From the NCBI GenBank assembly GCA_030159075.1, contig BROG01000127.1, forward strand, positions 741,001 to 805,000: a DNA stretch of 64,000 nt. The letters are read 5' to 3'. Every line of letters starts with the position of its first letter. Positions within the stretch are counted from its first letter, which is position 1. This document shows positions 12,942-24,983 of this stretch, piece after piece. The notes beneath the pieces were generated by a model that was not told the DNA's origin, did not search any database, and worked only from the letters and a program-made list of their open reading frames with translations. Both the position numbers and the translations under genes were made by a program. The DNA is from Atrina japonica. Lineage: Eukaryota; Mollusca; Bivalvia; Pterioida; Pinnidae.

Positions 12942-13165
12942 TTTTATGCTGCCACACTCAACAGTTTATAATGGCGGAGGAGCAAACCTCATTACTACAT
13001 GTATGTGCGCCTTGGAAGAGACCACCTGCCTTCAGCAAGTAAACTGGCAAACTTTCTCACAAAAATCAGCTTAGGTTCCAGAGGGGCTCGAACCTGCACT
13101 GACCAGAAGCGAGAGACCTCATGCTTCAAGGTGCAATGCTCTAACCACTTGGCCACAGAGGCCCC
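12942..13165 (-). mobile_element. tRNA-derived SINE, family A (near full length)
   Basis: Read on the minus strand it begins like a tRNA (GGCCTCTGTGGCCAAGTGG, box A; box B GGTTCGAGCCC). It passes through a body with TTTTTGTGAGAAAGTTTGCC and ends in GAGTGTGGCAGCATAAAAG. The same order of blocks is seen in about a dozen copies in this window. The architecture resembles tRNA-headed SINEs described in molluscs (V-SINE/RUDI or MetaSINE types), but the exact family is not verified. Confidence 0.8.
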
Positions 13166-13952
13166 TACTCTATCAGAAAATTTTGTTTGCAAACACAAAT
13201 CTTCTTAATCTAAATGTAAATGTGTGTAAACGTGAAGAGTCCATCTATCTAATTTAAATGGTTACATGGCTGAGTTATCTAGAAAACTCAATGTTCAAAA
13301 TGGTATTGAAATTGTCAACGACAAAAAAATGAGAAAACACTTGGCCAGAACCGCACAAAAGCACACTATTACAAAGGTTTTCAAAACCTTTACATCAAGG
13401 TAAACTGAAGATAAATATTATTGGAGCCATATTGGATTTAGGAATAAAATATGAATGAAACTTTTTTGTTTATCTTACTGGGGATATACTATTAAGATTG
13501 ATATCAATTTTCCGATATTGACTGTTTGGATTACACTGGCTAAATAAAGGTCATGATGGCCATATTTAATTTTGACAGTAAACCTACATGTTTATTGAGA
13601 ATATTTTAATGGTGGATCCACACTAAAGATGGATGGTTATCATCAGGACTACAGGACTAGTGTATTTAAAGTCTGTGTACCTAAGTAGCAATGTACTTTT
13701 GTATAATTATCTAAAGCTTTTATATTTTATGACAGAATACAGTAAATTTTAAGATTAATATGTCTGGTACTATCAATACAGTCATGAGAACACAGAAAAA
13801 TGAAAAAAAGAAGAAAATGGTATTCTTTATGGCTGTCAATACAAGAACTGACATTGCAGCAAAACTTTTTTAAAAAGTCCTTATTTGGGATAAAAAATTC
13901 TCATCACTTCAAACTAACCTATCCCTGACACATGGCGGTCCATGTGCTTTTT
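13166..13952. other. No gene seen
   Basis: AT-rich intronic text. Confidence 0.5.
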
Positions 13953-14080
13953 TGACATCATTCGATTGTGATGTCATAATCACACAAGTGTTTGACGGGC
14001 CATTTAATTTTGACGTCAAAATGGGAAAGTTTGCGGAAAGATGACGTCATAATGGAAACGTTTGCTGAAAGATGACGTGT
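13953..14080. promoter_or_regulatory. Cluster of CRE-like palindromes
   Basis: TGACGTCA at 14011-14018 and 14042-14049, TGACGTGT at 14073-14080, and TGACATCA/ATGTCAT variants at 13953-13977. The last two lie in a 31-bp imperfect direct repeat (AATGGGAAAGTTTGCGGAAA / AATGGAAACGTTTGCTGAAA). This is either a repeat-borne coincidence or an intronic ATF/CREB-type element. Confidence 0.35.
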
Positions 14081-14771
14081 CAGGCATTTGGCAATGGGTC
14101 GATTATTTTGTATGGTCTACTTACATTTAACTGAGACAAATAATACTTAACCGTGAATTGTGTAGTGACCCAAATAAATATGTGTAGCCTTGCACAGTAT
14201 CCTCAATAAATTATGTGGCATGTTTAAGTACATGTATACTAAATGAATTGTACAGTATCCCAAATGAATTATGTGGCATTGTAAGGTATCTTTGGTGAAT
14301 TGTGTGGCACGCTAATGTACCCTCAATGAATTGGTTCAAGTCTGAAACAAATGAGAACACCGAAAGAGGAAAAAAGCTTTCAATATGGAAGATAAAGATT
14401 TAACTTTGCAATAAGCCTCAAGTTTCTCCATTCAAGATTTATTGCTTACCATATGTATTTTCTTTATATAAAAATAAATAGATGGCCATTACAGTCTCTA
14501 AATGGCAGTACTAGAGTACTTAAAAATTATAATAATAAGAATCATAGAAGAGTATACAAAAGAACATATCTTTTTCAGGAATGACCATGTAAGAAAATAA
14601 ATCTAACTAATTTGAGAAATGCCATCCACAGGGGCACATGTGTTGGCAATAATGAAAATTTCATGAAAATTTTAGCCAAAAGCAAGAATCTATGCAAATA
14701 AAAAGGTATGCAGACAGTCTACATAAACTAATGTTAAACTTTGAGATAAAGTGAAGCATGAACATAAATGT

Positions 14772-14862
14772 TTAACTTATTCACCCCTAGAGACACATTT
14801 GGACTGGTCTAAGTCATTGATTTATAGCACAATCCATTGTTTTTTAGGGGTTGATAAGTTAA
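14772..14862. mobile_element. TTAA-flanked 83-bp MITE
   Basis: TTAA at 14772-14775 and 14859-14862, ends CTTATTCACCCCTAG and TAGGGGTTGATAAG, core ACACATTTGGACTGGTCTAA. One of the best-preserved copies of this family. Confidence 0.8.
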
Positions 14863-15567
14863 TGTGCAGATGTCCCTGAACATAGTTATGTGTCAACCGT
14901 AAGATTTATCACCTAATTATCTCAAAGTTTTTGACTGTTAGCAAGATGATAAATACATGTTCCATGTCATTCCTTACAGACATTGTCTCACTTCCAGGGA
15001 AAAAATTAACTGAATATAATTAAGTTTCTCGATAACAATACACAGTAAGTATGACAAACGTGAGCATTTCTAGTAAAGTAAACAACCCTCGTGTCACTAT
15101 CCGCAACAATCCAGTACAGTTAAATATTACCAAGACAATGCATAATACGATCAAACATCAAAAGTGTCAAAGACCTTTTGTAATGGATTCCTTTCTCTGA
15201 TGTCTCCAACAAAGCAAAATATTACAAATATATGTACTGGTATATCGTAACGCCTTTGACAACTTACAACACAGTCAGCAAAAAAAACAAATCAAAATGA
15301 TGTCAAAGTCTGACTCTTATGCACTGGTATATCATAACGCCTTTGATAACTTACTATACAGTCAGTAAAAAAACAAATCAAAATGATGTCAAATTATCAA
15401 TCTGGTTCTTTCCTATATTTCATTTTACTGATTTTTTTCCTTTTTTTAAAAAAAAAATTGGCTATTTATTAAGAATTTTTTTTTTTATATATATATACAG
15501 CAAATTGCTTAGAGAGCATCAATTAAAATCAACAACAATCTTCTTGACAAAACATCAACTGTTGTTT
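14863..15567. other. No gene; small duplicated phrase
   Basis: A phrase of about 65 bases ('ggtatatcgtaacgcctttgacaactta...cagtcagcaaaaaa') at 15238-15300 recurs at 15326-15388, a local 88-bp-step duplication. Nothing else is seen. Confidence 0.55.
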
Positions 15568-15782
15568 TAATAGTGTTTTATGCCACATTCAACAATTTTT
15601 CAGTCATATAGTGGCAGCCAGTTTTTAATGGTGGAGGAGAGAACCTGGTTACAATGTACCCAGAAAAAGACCACCGGTCTCCTGCGAGTAAAATCACAAA
15701 ATCAGCTTAGTTACAGTGGGGCAAAAATCGACTCTAATCAGTGGTGAGAGATTTCATGGTTTAAAAGGCCTATGCTCTAAGC
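15568..15782 (-). mobile_element. SINE family A, head truncated
   Basis: Tail TAGTGTTTTATGCCACATTC, body GGTGGAGGAGAGAACCTGG and ATCAGCTTAG are present; it stops at GCTCTAA before the tRNA box A region. Confidence 0.7.
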
Positions 15783-16545
15783 ATATTAAATATAATAAAT
15801 ATATGTTTATGTTTATATTAGATATTATTTAATTGACATAATCATGACATTTTATTTTAGTTTCGGCCCTCTGTTATCTTACACAAGTGAAAAAACTTTT
15901 GGTGCATTTTGTAATGGAGTCACATGTTATGAATTGAAATTCTACCATATTCATATTACAGATACATAATCTTAAAATTTTGAAAAGTCAAATTAAATAC
16001 TATTGATCCGTATGTCAATGATGGTGTAAGTTTCAGCAGTATTCTGTAATGACAACCTGAGAAAATCTGCAAGCAAATTGGATAAAGATCTTTACAACTT
16101 CTGTACAAGTCTACATCTGGAAAAGTAATTTCTAGAAAACACACCATCATTACAAACTTGAAGTACCGTAAGCACCATTAAGAACAATTCCATAACTGTT
16201 AATAACATTGTTAAATACCAACTCATCAGAGTCCCCAAACATGTATCTTGTGTTATTTTACAGAAGGAACAAATCTCCTTCTTTACAGTGATTTATGTAA
16301 TATGTTCCAACTGCTGTTGGTAATGTACTTGCACATAATGATATCAGTGCAAAAGCCATCACAGAGTTTTTTGTTCTGACATAATTCACCAGCACCTGCT
16401 TAATTGTGATCATGTGACTATAAAAGAAATTCCCTTGCACAAAATCTAATTGTTCTGTTTGGATCAGAGGGTTTGAAGGTACTATTTGTAAATGTTAATT
16501 ACAAAGTTTATTCATTGCCACATGTCAAATGTGGTAACAAGTGGT
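15783..16545. other. No gene seen
   Basis: AT-rich. The 60-64-codon minus-strand frames at 15956-16150 and 16258-16440 show no recognisable domain. Confidence 0.45.
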
Positions 16546-16620
16546 GGTTACTTTTTCAAATACTCTCTAGAGGTTACTTTTTCAAATACTCTCTAGAGGT
16601 TACTTTTTCAAATACTCTCT
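16546..16620. repeat. 26-bp tandem repeat, 3 copies
   Basis: Unit GGTTACTTTTTCAAATACTC + TCTAGA at 16546, 16572 and 16598, essentially identical, so recently amplified. Confidence 0.9.
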
Positions 16621-16765
16621 ACTTTCATGCATGGTATTCTAGTCGAACACTGAAATTATAAGGCTACTGGTAAGTAAACTGAACATACTTGGTGACGTAA
16701 TATACAATGTAGGCCTATTATCAGCTAACTTGAGTATTAGCGTGTGTGTCTGAGGACCAAAATTA

Positions 16766-17369
16766 GGCTAAAATAAAATTTATGTTTGTTTACAGTTACC
16801 TGACCGACCCTACTTTTTTGTCGCCAACCCTAAAACATTTTCCTGCCTTTTCGGAAAATCTGGTTTTGTACGATCCCGTTTCCATTTTGAAAGTAAGTCT
16901 CGAGATTCATCATTTAGAGTTTGTAATGCTCTTTGACTATAGTGTCAAGCATCTGTCTGGAGCAGTGCTTCAGAACGTTTGATTCAGAAGTAAATATTAA
17001 TGATCTATGTGAAGCGTTTTATTCACAGCATCATTAGTAATGACAAATGGCCCCAAGATGTAGTCGATGCATGTGTAGGCCATCGATCTGGCATGCTGTT
17101 GTCATCAGTCGGGCAAAAAACGGATACGTGCATTTCCTAAAGAAAAAACCTAATTTGAAGTTTTTGTGAACATTCACGGAGAAGCAGAATTTACTGTATC
17201 CTTAAATAGATATGAAATTGATACGGGACTGTGTGTTGGTGATGTGATTTTCACTACTAGTATCAGATAAAAATAAAATGAAAAATAAAAATAAAATAAA
17301 AAATCAAACATCCCACCCTAATTTTTTGGACTTCCGTAACCATAAACAAACATATATTTTATTTTGGCC
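16766..17369. mobile_element. 604-bp Harbinger-like non-autonomous transposon
   Basis: The left end GGCTAAAATAAAATTTATGT and the reverse complement of the right end (GGCCAAAATAAAATATATGT) continue matching through TTTGTTTA..GTTAC, a terminal inverted repeat of about 35 bp. Possible 3-bp TTA duplication at the flanks; GG-starting ends with a TWA target fit PIF/Harbinger, as an inference. The interior is richer in CpG than the flanks and has no transposase frame; the 66-codon frame at 16782-16982 is a shadow. Confidence 0.65.
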
Positions 17370-18232
17370 TTATCAAGAGATTCTTAGTTCTTAAGTACAT
17401 TTTCATCAAGAAATATGGTAAGCTTTAAACAAAACAGTTGAACCTGAAGCAAAAGAATTCAATGTTAATAAGACCTTATGAATGTAGACACCATGTCCTA
17501 TAATATAAGAAAAAATCCTAAGCTCTCTTTGATGTTAAAATATTTGTATTTGACAAAAAATCTAAAATGTCAACTTCTTTAGCCCCTTGTGACAAAGTTT
17601 ACTTACTAAAGTCCCTCATTTCAACTGTTACTATTTTTCTTTGGAAAAAAATTCAATCATGGTCATTCATTTATACATGTATCTTTCTGACAACAGTTTA
17701 TGAGAAACACCCAGCAAAAATATGTCACCGTCGCAGTGTTTGTACATATTGCAATCTGAATACCAACAGACCTGATGGTGACGCCCATGTTTGTGTTTGC
17801 CATCAAAACTGAGAGAACAGAAAAGAGGCATTCACTTCTGTAGACAAGATACAGCAAACATCTGTAAAATGCTAAGAGTCCATTGACCATATTTCTACTC
17901 ACTGCAGGTGCTTCATTTCACTATTTTGTTGCTGAATTGATTATATCTCTGTCCAAATCCTATAAAACATCATTCATTGGCAGAAAAATATAGTATCAAT
18001 CTTAACATAAGCATTTATTCTAAACATTTTCTGTATTAAACATTTTGATTGAAGATTTGTATACTGGTGTCATCACAACTGCAGACTTAGAGGGATCACT
18101 TGTGTTAAACTTTGTTATTGATTTCAATTTCTTTGCAGGGTAATTAACCTTTGTAAATACAATACTTGTAAATTCAATAAATTTCCAGGCTGGATGCAGC
18201 AATGAATCACTTTAGGTCATCTAAGTGACACT
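17370..18232. other. No gene recognised
   Basis: Overlapping frames at 17567-17812 (+) and 17663-17902 (-) cross a locally GC-richer stretch (17715-17810). Neither shows a domain I recognise or splice signals that would make it an exon. Confidence 0.4.
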
Positions 18233-18929
18233 GGTGATCTAAAAACAATGTATCACAAATGGTGATCTAAAAACAATGTATCACAAATGGTGATATAAAA
18301 ACAATGTATCACAAATGGTGATCTAAAAACAATGTATCACAAATGGTGATCTAAAAACAATGTATCACAAATGGTGATCTAAAAACAATGTATCACAAAT
18401 GGTGATCTAAAAACAATGTATCACAAATGGTGATCTAAAAACAATGTATCACAAATGGTGATCTAAAAACAATGTATCACAAATGGTGATCTAAAAACAA
18501 TGTATCACAAATGGTGATCTAAAAACAATGTATCACAAATGGTGATCTAAAAACAATGTATCACAAATGGTGATCTAAAAACAATGTATCACAAATGGTG
18601 ATCTAAAAACAATGTATCACAAATGGTGATCTAAAAACAATGTATCACAAATGGTGATCTAAAAACAATGTATCACAAATGGTGATATAAAAACAATGTA
18701 TCACAAATGGTGATCTAAAAACAATGTATCACAAATGGTGATATAAAAACAATGTATCACAAATGGTGATCTAAAAACAATGTATCACAAATGGTGATCT
18801 AAAAACAATGTATCACAAATGGTGATCTAAAAACAATGTATCACAAATGGTGATCTAAAAACAATGTATCACAAATGGTGATATAAAAACAATGTATCAC
18901 AAATGGTGATATAAAAACAATGTATCACA
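18233..18929. repeat. 28-bp minisatellite, 25 units in exact register
   Basis: Unit GGTGATCTAAAAACAATGTA + TCACAAAT. Unit starts run from 18233 to 18905 at exactly 28-bp spacing, with no indel across about 700 bp. Nearly the only variant is GATATA for GATCTA in units 3, 17, 19, 24 and 25. GTGAT and ATCAC within each unit are complementary. Confidence 0.95.
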
Positions 18930-19803
18930 GACAAAAATTATCAGCACCATACAAGTACATACATGTATAGTATTTGCCCGACTTATATAATTTGCAAATT
19001 ATGGGAGCTGTTAGGGGATAGCGAAAGGAATACTCTAACTGAGATTGTTGACTTTAGTAAAAAAGAAATCAAATATTTCTGTTTCTAATCAAAAGAAAAT
19101 TTTGTTACCAATGAACACTTAACTGAGATGTCAACGGCACTCCTGGATTTAATTATTTCTAAAGCAAATACAGGGAGAGCCTGTAGGAGAGACCTGGCAA
19201 AGATAATGTATTCTCCTTTTTCGACTGATTTTGCATCACAAAATGTCACATTGACCTCGTTAGAACTATTACTTATCTTAACAATCTTTATCCTCTTTTT
19301 ACATTGATGATTGCAGATAACAAAACTTTGAACGGAACATTACCCACAAGCTTAACAAGCAGAAAATATGGCACTTATTGAACAAGGACATCACATGAAT
19401 AAAATAATTATATCACAGTTTTCTAATTATACAGGTCCTTTGCTGGCAATTGTTGAATCATGTACATGTATATTTGGAACAAATGTAAAACTGAAATATA
19501 AGGACAAAATTGGTTTTACTGAAAAAGGTATTGCTGAAAAGAAAATCTCAGTGTTAACTGAACAAAAATATTTTTTTAAGATTACAATCACCAAATTTAA
19601 AATATAGCAATCAGTAAATCTGAAATCAGTTAAAATTCTTGAGGTAAACAGCTGAATAAAATATACTTTCCTTTATCATGAACTTATACATGTAAAGCAT
19701 GCATTTAGTTCTATAGCATACTTGATTTTGATATACATGTAATCCAATGCTATAACAATAATCACATGTTGACTCGTAGTTACATGTTTATCACAAATTG
19801 TTG
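18930..19803. other. No gene seen
   Basis: AT-rich. The 79-codon plus-strand frame at 19368-19607 has AT-driven composition and no recognisable domain. Confidence 0.45.
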
Positions 19804-19805
19804 TG

Positions 19806-19889
19806 AGAGAGAAAGAGAGAGGGAGAGACAGACAGACAGACAGAGAAAGAGAGACATACAGAGAGAGAGACAGACAGACAGAGAGAGAG
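19806..19889. repeat. (GA)n/(CAGA)n compound microsatellite
   Basis: Interrupted GAGA and CAGACAGA runs on the plus strand. Confidence 0.9.
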
Positions 19890-21033
19890 GATGTTTATAA
19901 TCAATGAAGCTACACCAGGACATTTTGTCTTATTGACTTCAAATTCTTCAGGGAAAGTAGCCCTATCACTTGATTCGTGACCTACAAAACCTATCCCTTG
20001 TTTATAAAGTATACCTCTAACACCAATATTTATTTAAATGACACTTTCTGTGTCAGCATATCAAAAACTTGCATTGTGACACTGTACTTGAATAATAAAC
20101 AACCCTGACAGTGTGTGACCTTAGAGTGTTTTTCTCAACTGACCATATCAAACTGTATTAGGCCATAACTTGGACAACTTCATATAGCCTTAAAATCCTG
20201 ACAACCTTCCTATCCTTAAGACAAAATATGAAAATTAACCTGTGGCATGCATATAACATACACACCCATAATTAGACACTAATGTTTGATATACTGAAAT
20301 ACTGTTTTATCCGCAAAAAGAAAACAAAAACCAATGTATACATAACATGTTACATTAATTATATATTTATATAAACGGACAGAGAACATTTTTTTATACA
20401 ACCAAAATACTAGATGTACCCCCCACCCTGCCTTTATAGATGTATATGAATGGGTTAATCATCAACGGGGTAAATGGATTATCAAAGGATTCAATAGGTT
20501 TACTATAGAGAATAGTTGACAAGTAAAAAGCAGGCAGTGGGTATAGTTTACCAAGAATTCAAGCAAACTATGCTATTGAGAAGCAGCTGATAAGATAAAG
20601 CAGAAAACACTGTACATATTACCCACAATTCAATCCAGTGAGATATAGTATTGACAAAAAAACAAAATAAAGCACTGGAAGTTGGAGTGTTAAAGGACAG
20701 AGGCATTAATTGAATGTTACCACAAAACATTTATTTGGGATATCACTTAATGATAAGGTCTATTGATACCATATCAAATATATATGTTCTGTCTGAGTAG
20801 GTGAATTAGAAAAAGAAATGATGTAATACATTTCAGATCTCTGAAAATCCCCATTCTTCTTCTTGATTTTTTTATTGCATACAAAGCATTAAAGTGTTTT
20901 CATCTGTTCTCTGATAGATATTTATCAGTGTATATGTAGTTACATTGTGTATATGCAATATGATAACTGGTTAACCACCAGTCTTGCTATACATGTGGCA
21001 TCATTACATATTTTGTAACTGTAGCAATATGTA
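19890..21033. other. No gene seen
   Basis: AT-rich intronic text with no recognisable element. Confidence 0.5.
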
Positions 21034-21297
21034 GTACATTGAAACTTGTCTTGAGAGACCACTTTTGTAATAGAACCACCTGTCTTGTGAGACCACATTC
21101 TGATATCCACTTAATTAACATGTCCTTAAAATAAAACTTCTTTTAAGGGACCACCAAGTGGTCTTGTGAGACCACATTCTGATAACCATTTGGTTCACAA
21201 GTATTTTCAATGAAACTTCTTTTAAGGGACCACCTGTCTTGAGGGTTCACATATGAGTGATAGGTAATGTGGTCTCTCAGGACAAGTCCCACCATAT
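21034..21297. mobile_element. 'GGTCTCTTGAGAC' repeat, pogo-like MITE remnant
   Basis: Starts TACATTGAAACTTGTCTTGAG and ends in CTCTCAGGACAAGT, with internal direct repeats of CTTCTTTTAAGGGACCACC and CTTGTGAGACCACATTCTGA. It is the second copy of the pattern at 478-790. Confidence 0.5.
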
Positions 21298-21796
21298 ATT
21301 AACTAAAGTAGTTAACTAGCCTCGGACTAAAATGTCACCATTTCACTGGGTATAAAGAATCATGTGACTGCTTTCCATGGTTCTATGGATGTTCAGTAGT
21401 AAAAAAAACAGATGGCAATGGTGGATGATCCGATACACAATTTTGTGTACACTGGCAGTTGAAGACATTTCCTAAATGAGAATATGTTCCTCAACAAAAT
21501 AAAACAGTTATATGGTTTATTACTGACTGTCCATGGGAATACGTCGGATTGATCAAGTCCATGGAAGGCATATTCCTGTAGACAGTCAATAACAAACGTA
21601 ATAACTAAAAGTAGCATCATTGTCATGGCACATTCCTGTATCCGTAAGAATATGCAATGTAATAACTGGTTTACCACCAGACTAAGTATACATGCAGCAT
21701 CAGTGTGTATTTTGTATCTGTAAAAATATGTAATATATTACCTATAAATGTAGATAGCCACCAGCCTCATATACATGCAACATCGCTGCCCTATTG

Positions 21797-21990
21797 AGGG
21801 CCCTCTGTGGCTAAGTGGTTAGAGCATATTGTGCTTTGAACCATGAAGTCTCTCACTTCTGGTCAGTGCAGGTTCGGGCTGCACTAGAACCTAAGCTGAT
21901 TTTTGTGAGAAAGTCTCTTCCTGGGTATCCGGGTTCTCTTCTCCACCATTTAAAATGGCTGCCACCGTAATTTTTTGCGTCATACTCAGG
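21797..21990 (+). mobile_element. SINE family A with tRNA-like head
   Basis: Head GGGCCCTCTGTGGCTAAGTG GTTAGAGCA (box A) and box B-like GCAGGTTCGGGCTGC, body AACCTAAGCTGATTTTTGTG, then TTCTCCACCATT. The middle (AGTTTACTT...CCGGTGGT) is deleted and the tail is degraded. Confidence 0.75.
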
Positions 21991-22916
21991 AATTTTCAGG
22001 AATTAATAAAAATGTTGAGTACGGTACTCAAATTTTGAGTACGTACTCAAATAATATTTTAATATTTCTAACGTTTTCTTTAAATGAGCAATGATTTTGA
22101 TAATTATTTACAATTATATGCCGTCAATATATACACATGTCCAGTTACAGGATAAATTTTGCGTGTTTTTACCTTAAAATGATGAAAAAATAGTTGAGCT
22201 TGAGTACTGAGTAAATTTGGTGACTTCGGGCCCTGTTCTATGATTCAGGGTTCTACATTATAGTTTCAAATCTTACTTAACTTACTGCAGTAAGCGTTCA
22301 TATATCTACAAAACTCTTGTCATCATGAAGTTAATAAACTGCATGTTCAAGAGTTCATGTGATATGATTTATTAGTTATTTGGCAAAAAAAAAGAATGTT
22401 GCCATACTGTCAAAGACCTGGACAGGACATATCTAACACACCTTTATATAGATATAAACAGCAGCTTTGTTTTCATAACAAAACAAATATATCATAAGTG
22501 TAGTTTTCACATGTGATTTACTACCTCTTCTATGACATCTTCTTAACATCAAAAATAAATATCAAAATACAGACAAAATGTACAAATTATGATAGATGCT
22601 GACAAAAAAATAATGTTAGAAGTTTACAGTCCAGGGCTGAAGTCATACAACTTTCTCAATACACAAATTAATTCAGTTTTTTATTTCAAGGTAAAAATGC
22701 ACATAATTTATGTTGCAACTGGACGTTTTATGTATAATTATGACATACAGTTGTAAATGAATTGTATTGCTCATTTAAAGAAGACTTCAAAAATATAGAA
22801 AAAAAAATAGTTTGCTAACATGATCAAATTTTAAATGTTATACTCTTGATGTAATGAAAAAAAAACCCAGCGTGTTTCCCAGTGAGTCACTCCCAGAAGT
22901 CTTACAAATTACTATA

Positions 22917-23093
22917 CAGTGATACTTGTATAAAAAGACCCCCTTAGGGACACAAAAAAAAAGTCTTTATAGGGAGGTGGTCTTAATATTGAGGTTGATT
23001 TGTACACAAATGGTACTACTGGGGAAGGCAAAAAATGGTCTTTGTGACCAGGTGGTCTTTATACACAGGTGGTCGCTAAAGCAGGTTGTACTG
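22917..23093. mobile_element. TA-flanked pogo-like MITE
   Basis: Begins TA|CAGTGATACTTGTATAA and ends AGCAGGTTGTACTG|TA, with interior phrases GGTGGTCTTTATACACAGGT. The element at 44768-44900 is the same family in reverse. CAGT ends next to TA are typical of pogo/Tigger-type elements. Confidence 0.65.
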
Positions 23094-23454
23094 TACATTC
23101 AAAAAAGAAAAATAATAGTTGAGCTCAAGTTACTGAGACCATTTGGTGACTATGGGTCAATGGTTTATTCATACACCATAGTCAAACATATATTTTCATA
23201 TTCTGTTCATCATTATTGCTAGGGCTAAATAATCACATTTATAGGATTGTCGTGTATTTGTCCAGGATTCATCCGTTCTGTAGTCCAGCAAGTAGAGTTT
23301 TCCAAGAACTTACTTGTCTTATTGCTTGAAAGACAAATTAAAATTGCTGCACAAAAACATTTTCAGACAAGAGACATTTGCAAACAGACAATAAGGTTTC
23401 CTGACTAGGTATCCAGGAGAAAAAGTGAGAATCATTATGATTACTGACCCCCCA
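23094..23454. other. No gene seen
   Basis: Short AT-rich interval between a MITE and a SINE. Confidence 0.5.
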
Positions 23455-23675
23455 GGGCCCCTGTGGTTGAGGGTTTAAAACAGTGCATTTTGAACCATGA
23501 GGTTTCTCAATTCTGATCAGTGCAGTTTCGTGACCCACTAGAACCTAAGCTGATTTTTGTGAGAAAGTTTGCAAGTTTACTTGTGGAAGGCCAGTGGTCT
23601 CTTCTCTCCTCCACCATTAAAAACTGACCGCCACCAAATAACTGAAAAATTGTTGAGTGTGGCATAAAACACTAT
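23455..23675 (+). mobile_element. SINE family A, near full length
   Basis: From the eroded tRNA-like head (GGGCCCCTGTGGTTGAGGG) through GTGAGAAAGTTTGCAAG and TCCTCCACCATTAAAAACTG to the tail TTGTTGAGTGTGGCATAAAA. Frames of 62-66 codons across it are shadows. Confidence 0.75.
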
Positions 23676-24213
23676 TCAAAATCCAATTTGATTTGACCCA
23701 GAGAACATGCATCAAAGAACATTTTATAATAATGAAATCTAAAAATATGTATCGTAAAATATAAACCATAAAACACTGCTCAAACTTGAATATTATCACG
23801 GTCATTTGTGATGAATCAAAGTTATCCCAAAGTTAATATTTCTGCTCCAAGAATTTCATTTTCTGTGTGTATATGAAAGAGCCATTGATACAAACACCTC
23901 CAGTCATAAAGAACTGGACATCAATAGGATGCCTCTCTCAGATAACAGACAAAATTCATTGAACTGTCACAATCTCATCAAGCCAATGGTCATCTAATCC
24001 TGGCTACTAAAGGATAAACAAACCTCTCTGTGTGTCAAATACTGGTAAGCTGATGAGAGAGTGATAAAAAACAAGTCCTGGACAAGACAGCATTTGATGT
24101 CAGACAAATTATTGTAATTTGATCTGATAGTCTCCCTCAAGAACTGAAAAAGATGTCAACAATGGAGGCACTAGGTCAAGTCTACACTTTTTTTATTTGT
24201 TTTATCTGTGTTT
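23676..24213. other. No gene seen
   Basis: AT-rich intronic text. Confidence 0.5.
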
Positions 24214-24288
24214 GTTTTTAACAGTGGAGGAATAAAAACCAGGTACAACGTACTTGGAAAAAGACTATCAGCCATTCACAAGTAAACC
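24214..24288 (-). mobile_element. SINE family A fragment
   Basis: Only the middle part (TTTTTAACAGTGGAGGA to CACAAGTAAACC) is recognisable. Confidence 0.5.
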
Positions 24289-24983
24289 AAGGTTGTGTCG
24301 TTCAATAATCTTCAATACTGCTAAAACACACAAAACATATTTCATGACCCCGAACAATAAATACACCTCAGGTAACCCCATACACTTATAAAATCTTAAA
24401 ATATGACCTGTAAATTTGAGTTTTGAAAAAGACATTAAAGATTTAAAATCCTGAGATGAAGCAGGGCAACATTATCATATATTTAGCTGTTAAAATGAGT
24501 GTCATTTTATCTCTCAGCTTTATTACATGTACATGCACTTGTTTCAGCTCAACACGGAAAAGCACTAAAATACACATGGAAAGCTCAACAACTGTAGACC
24601 TGGTAATTTTCATCCCTTTTTAATTTTTGCTATCTTCGTCCTTAGATGAGATAAAGTGCTTATAATATTGCTATTATGACCAAAATTTCTATTTAAGAAA
24701 TTACTATTTACATGTATAGTACTAACAACAGCCAAATTTCTAATTTTTGTGGAGTTTGATCAGGTAAAATGCCTGACTTATAGCCTGGATAATGAAAATC
24801 TGCAATTCAACTTTAGATGTCCTTATTGACTTGCACTGATGGTGGTTTGGTTTGTTGTACAATTTGCCTTGCAAGTTGAAGGTCCATGGTTGGAACCATA
24901 GTCCAAGTCACACTTGAGATTTCTATAACAATAAATGTACAAAAAGTAAGTTATGGATCTTTCGTATGAAACTTAAAACTTAC
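24289..24983. other. No gene seen in the flank beside the VWFC exon
   Basis: Intronic sequence next to the donor. A tRNA-like phrase at 24845-24900 (TGCCTTGCAAGTTGAAGG ... GGTTGGAACC) may be a SINE head but is too degraded to name. Confidence 0.4.

Larger units (their letters stand above)
1..24983 (-). other. CRIM1-like gene, following intron (incomplete)
   Basis: Starts at the GTAAGT donor at 24983 and runs off the left edge, so it is at least 24,983 bp long. No cysteine-rich frame with splice sites is visible on the minus strand in this part. The assignment as intron assumes the gene continues left, as the lack of a stop codon after the single VWFC repeat implies. Confidence 0.65.

Noticed and set aside
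12995..13208. ORFs on both strands (for example VAKWLEH...LIFVRKFA)
   Set aside because: These are translations of SINE family A; the same peptides recur at 58941-59174 and 45325-45594.
18233..18929. Regular 28-bp repeats as a CRISPR array
   Set aside because: The repeats are contiguous without unique spacers and lie in a eukaryotic intron.
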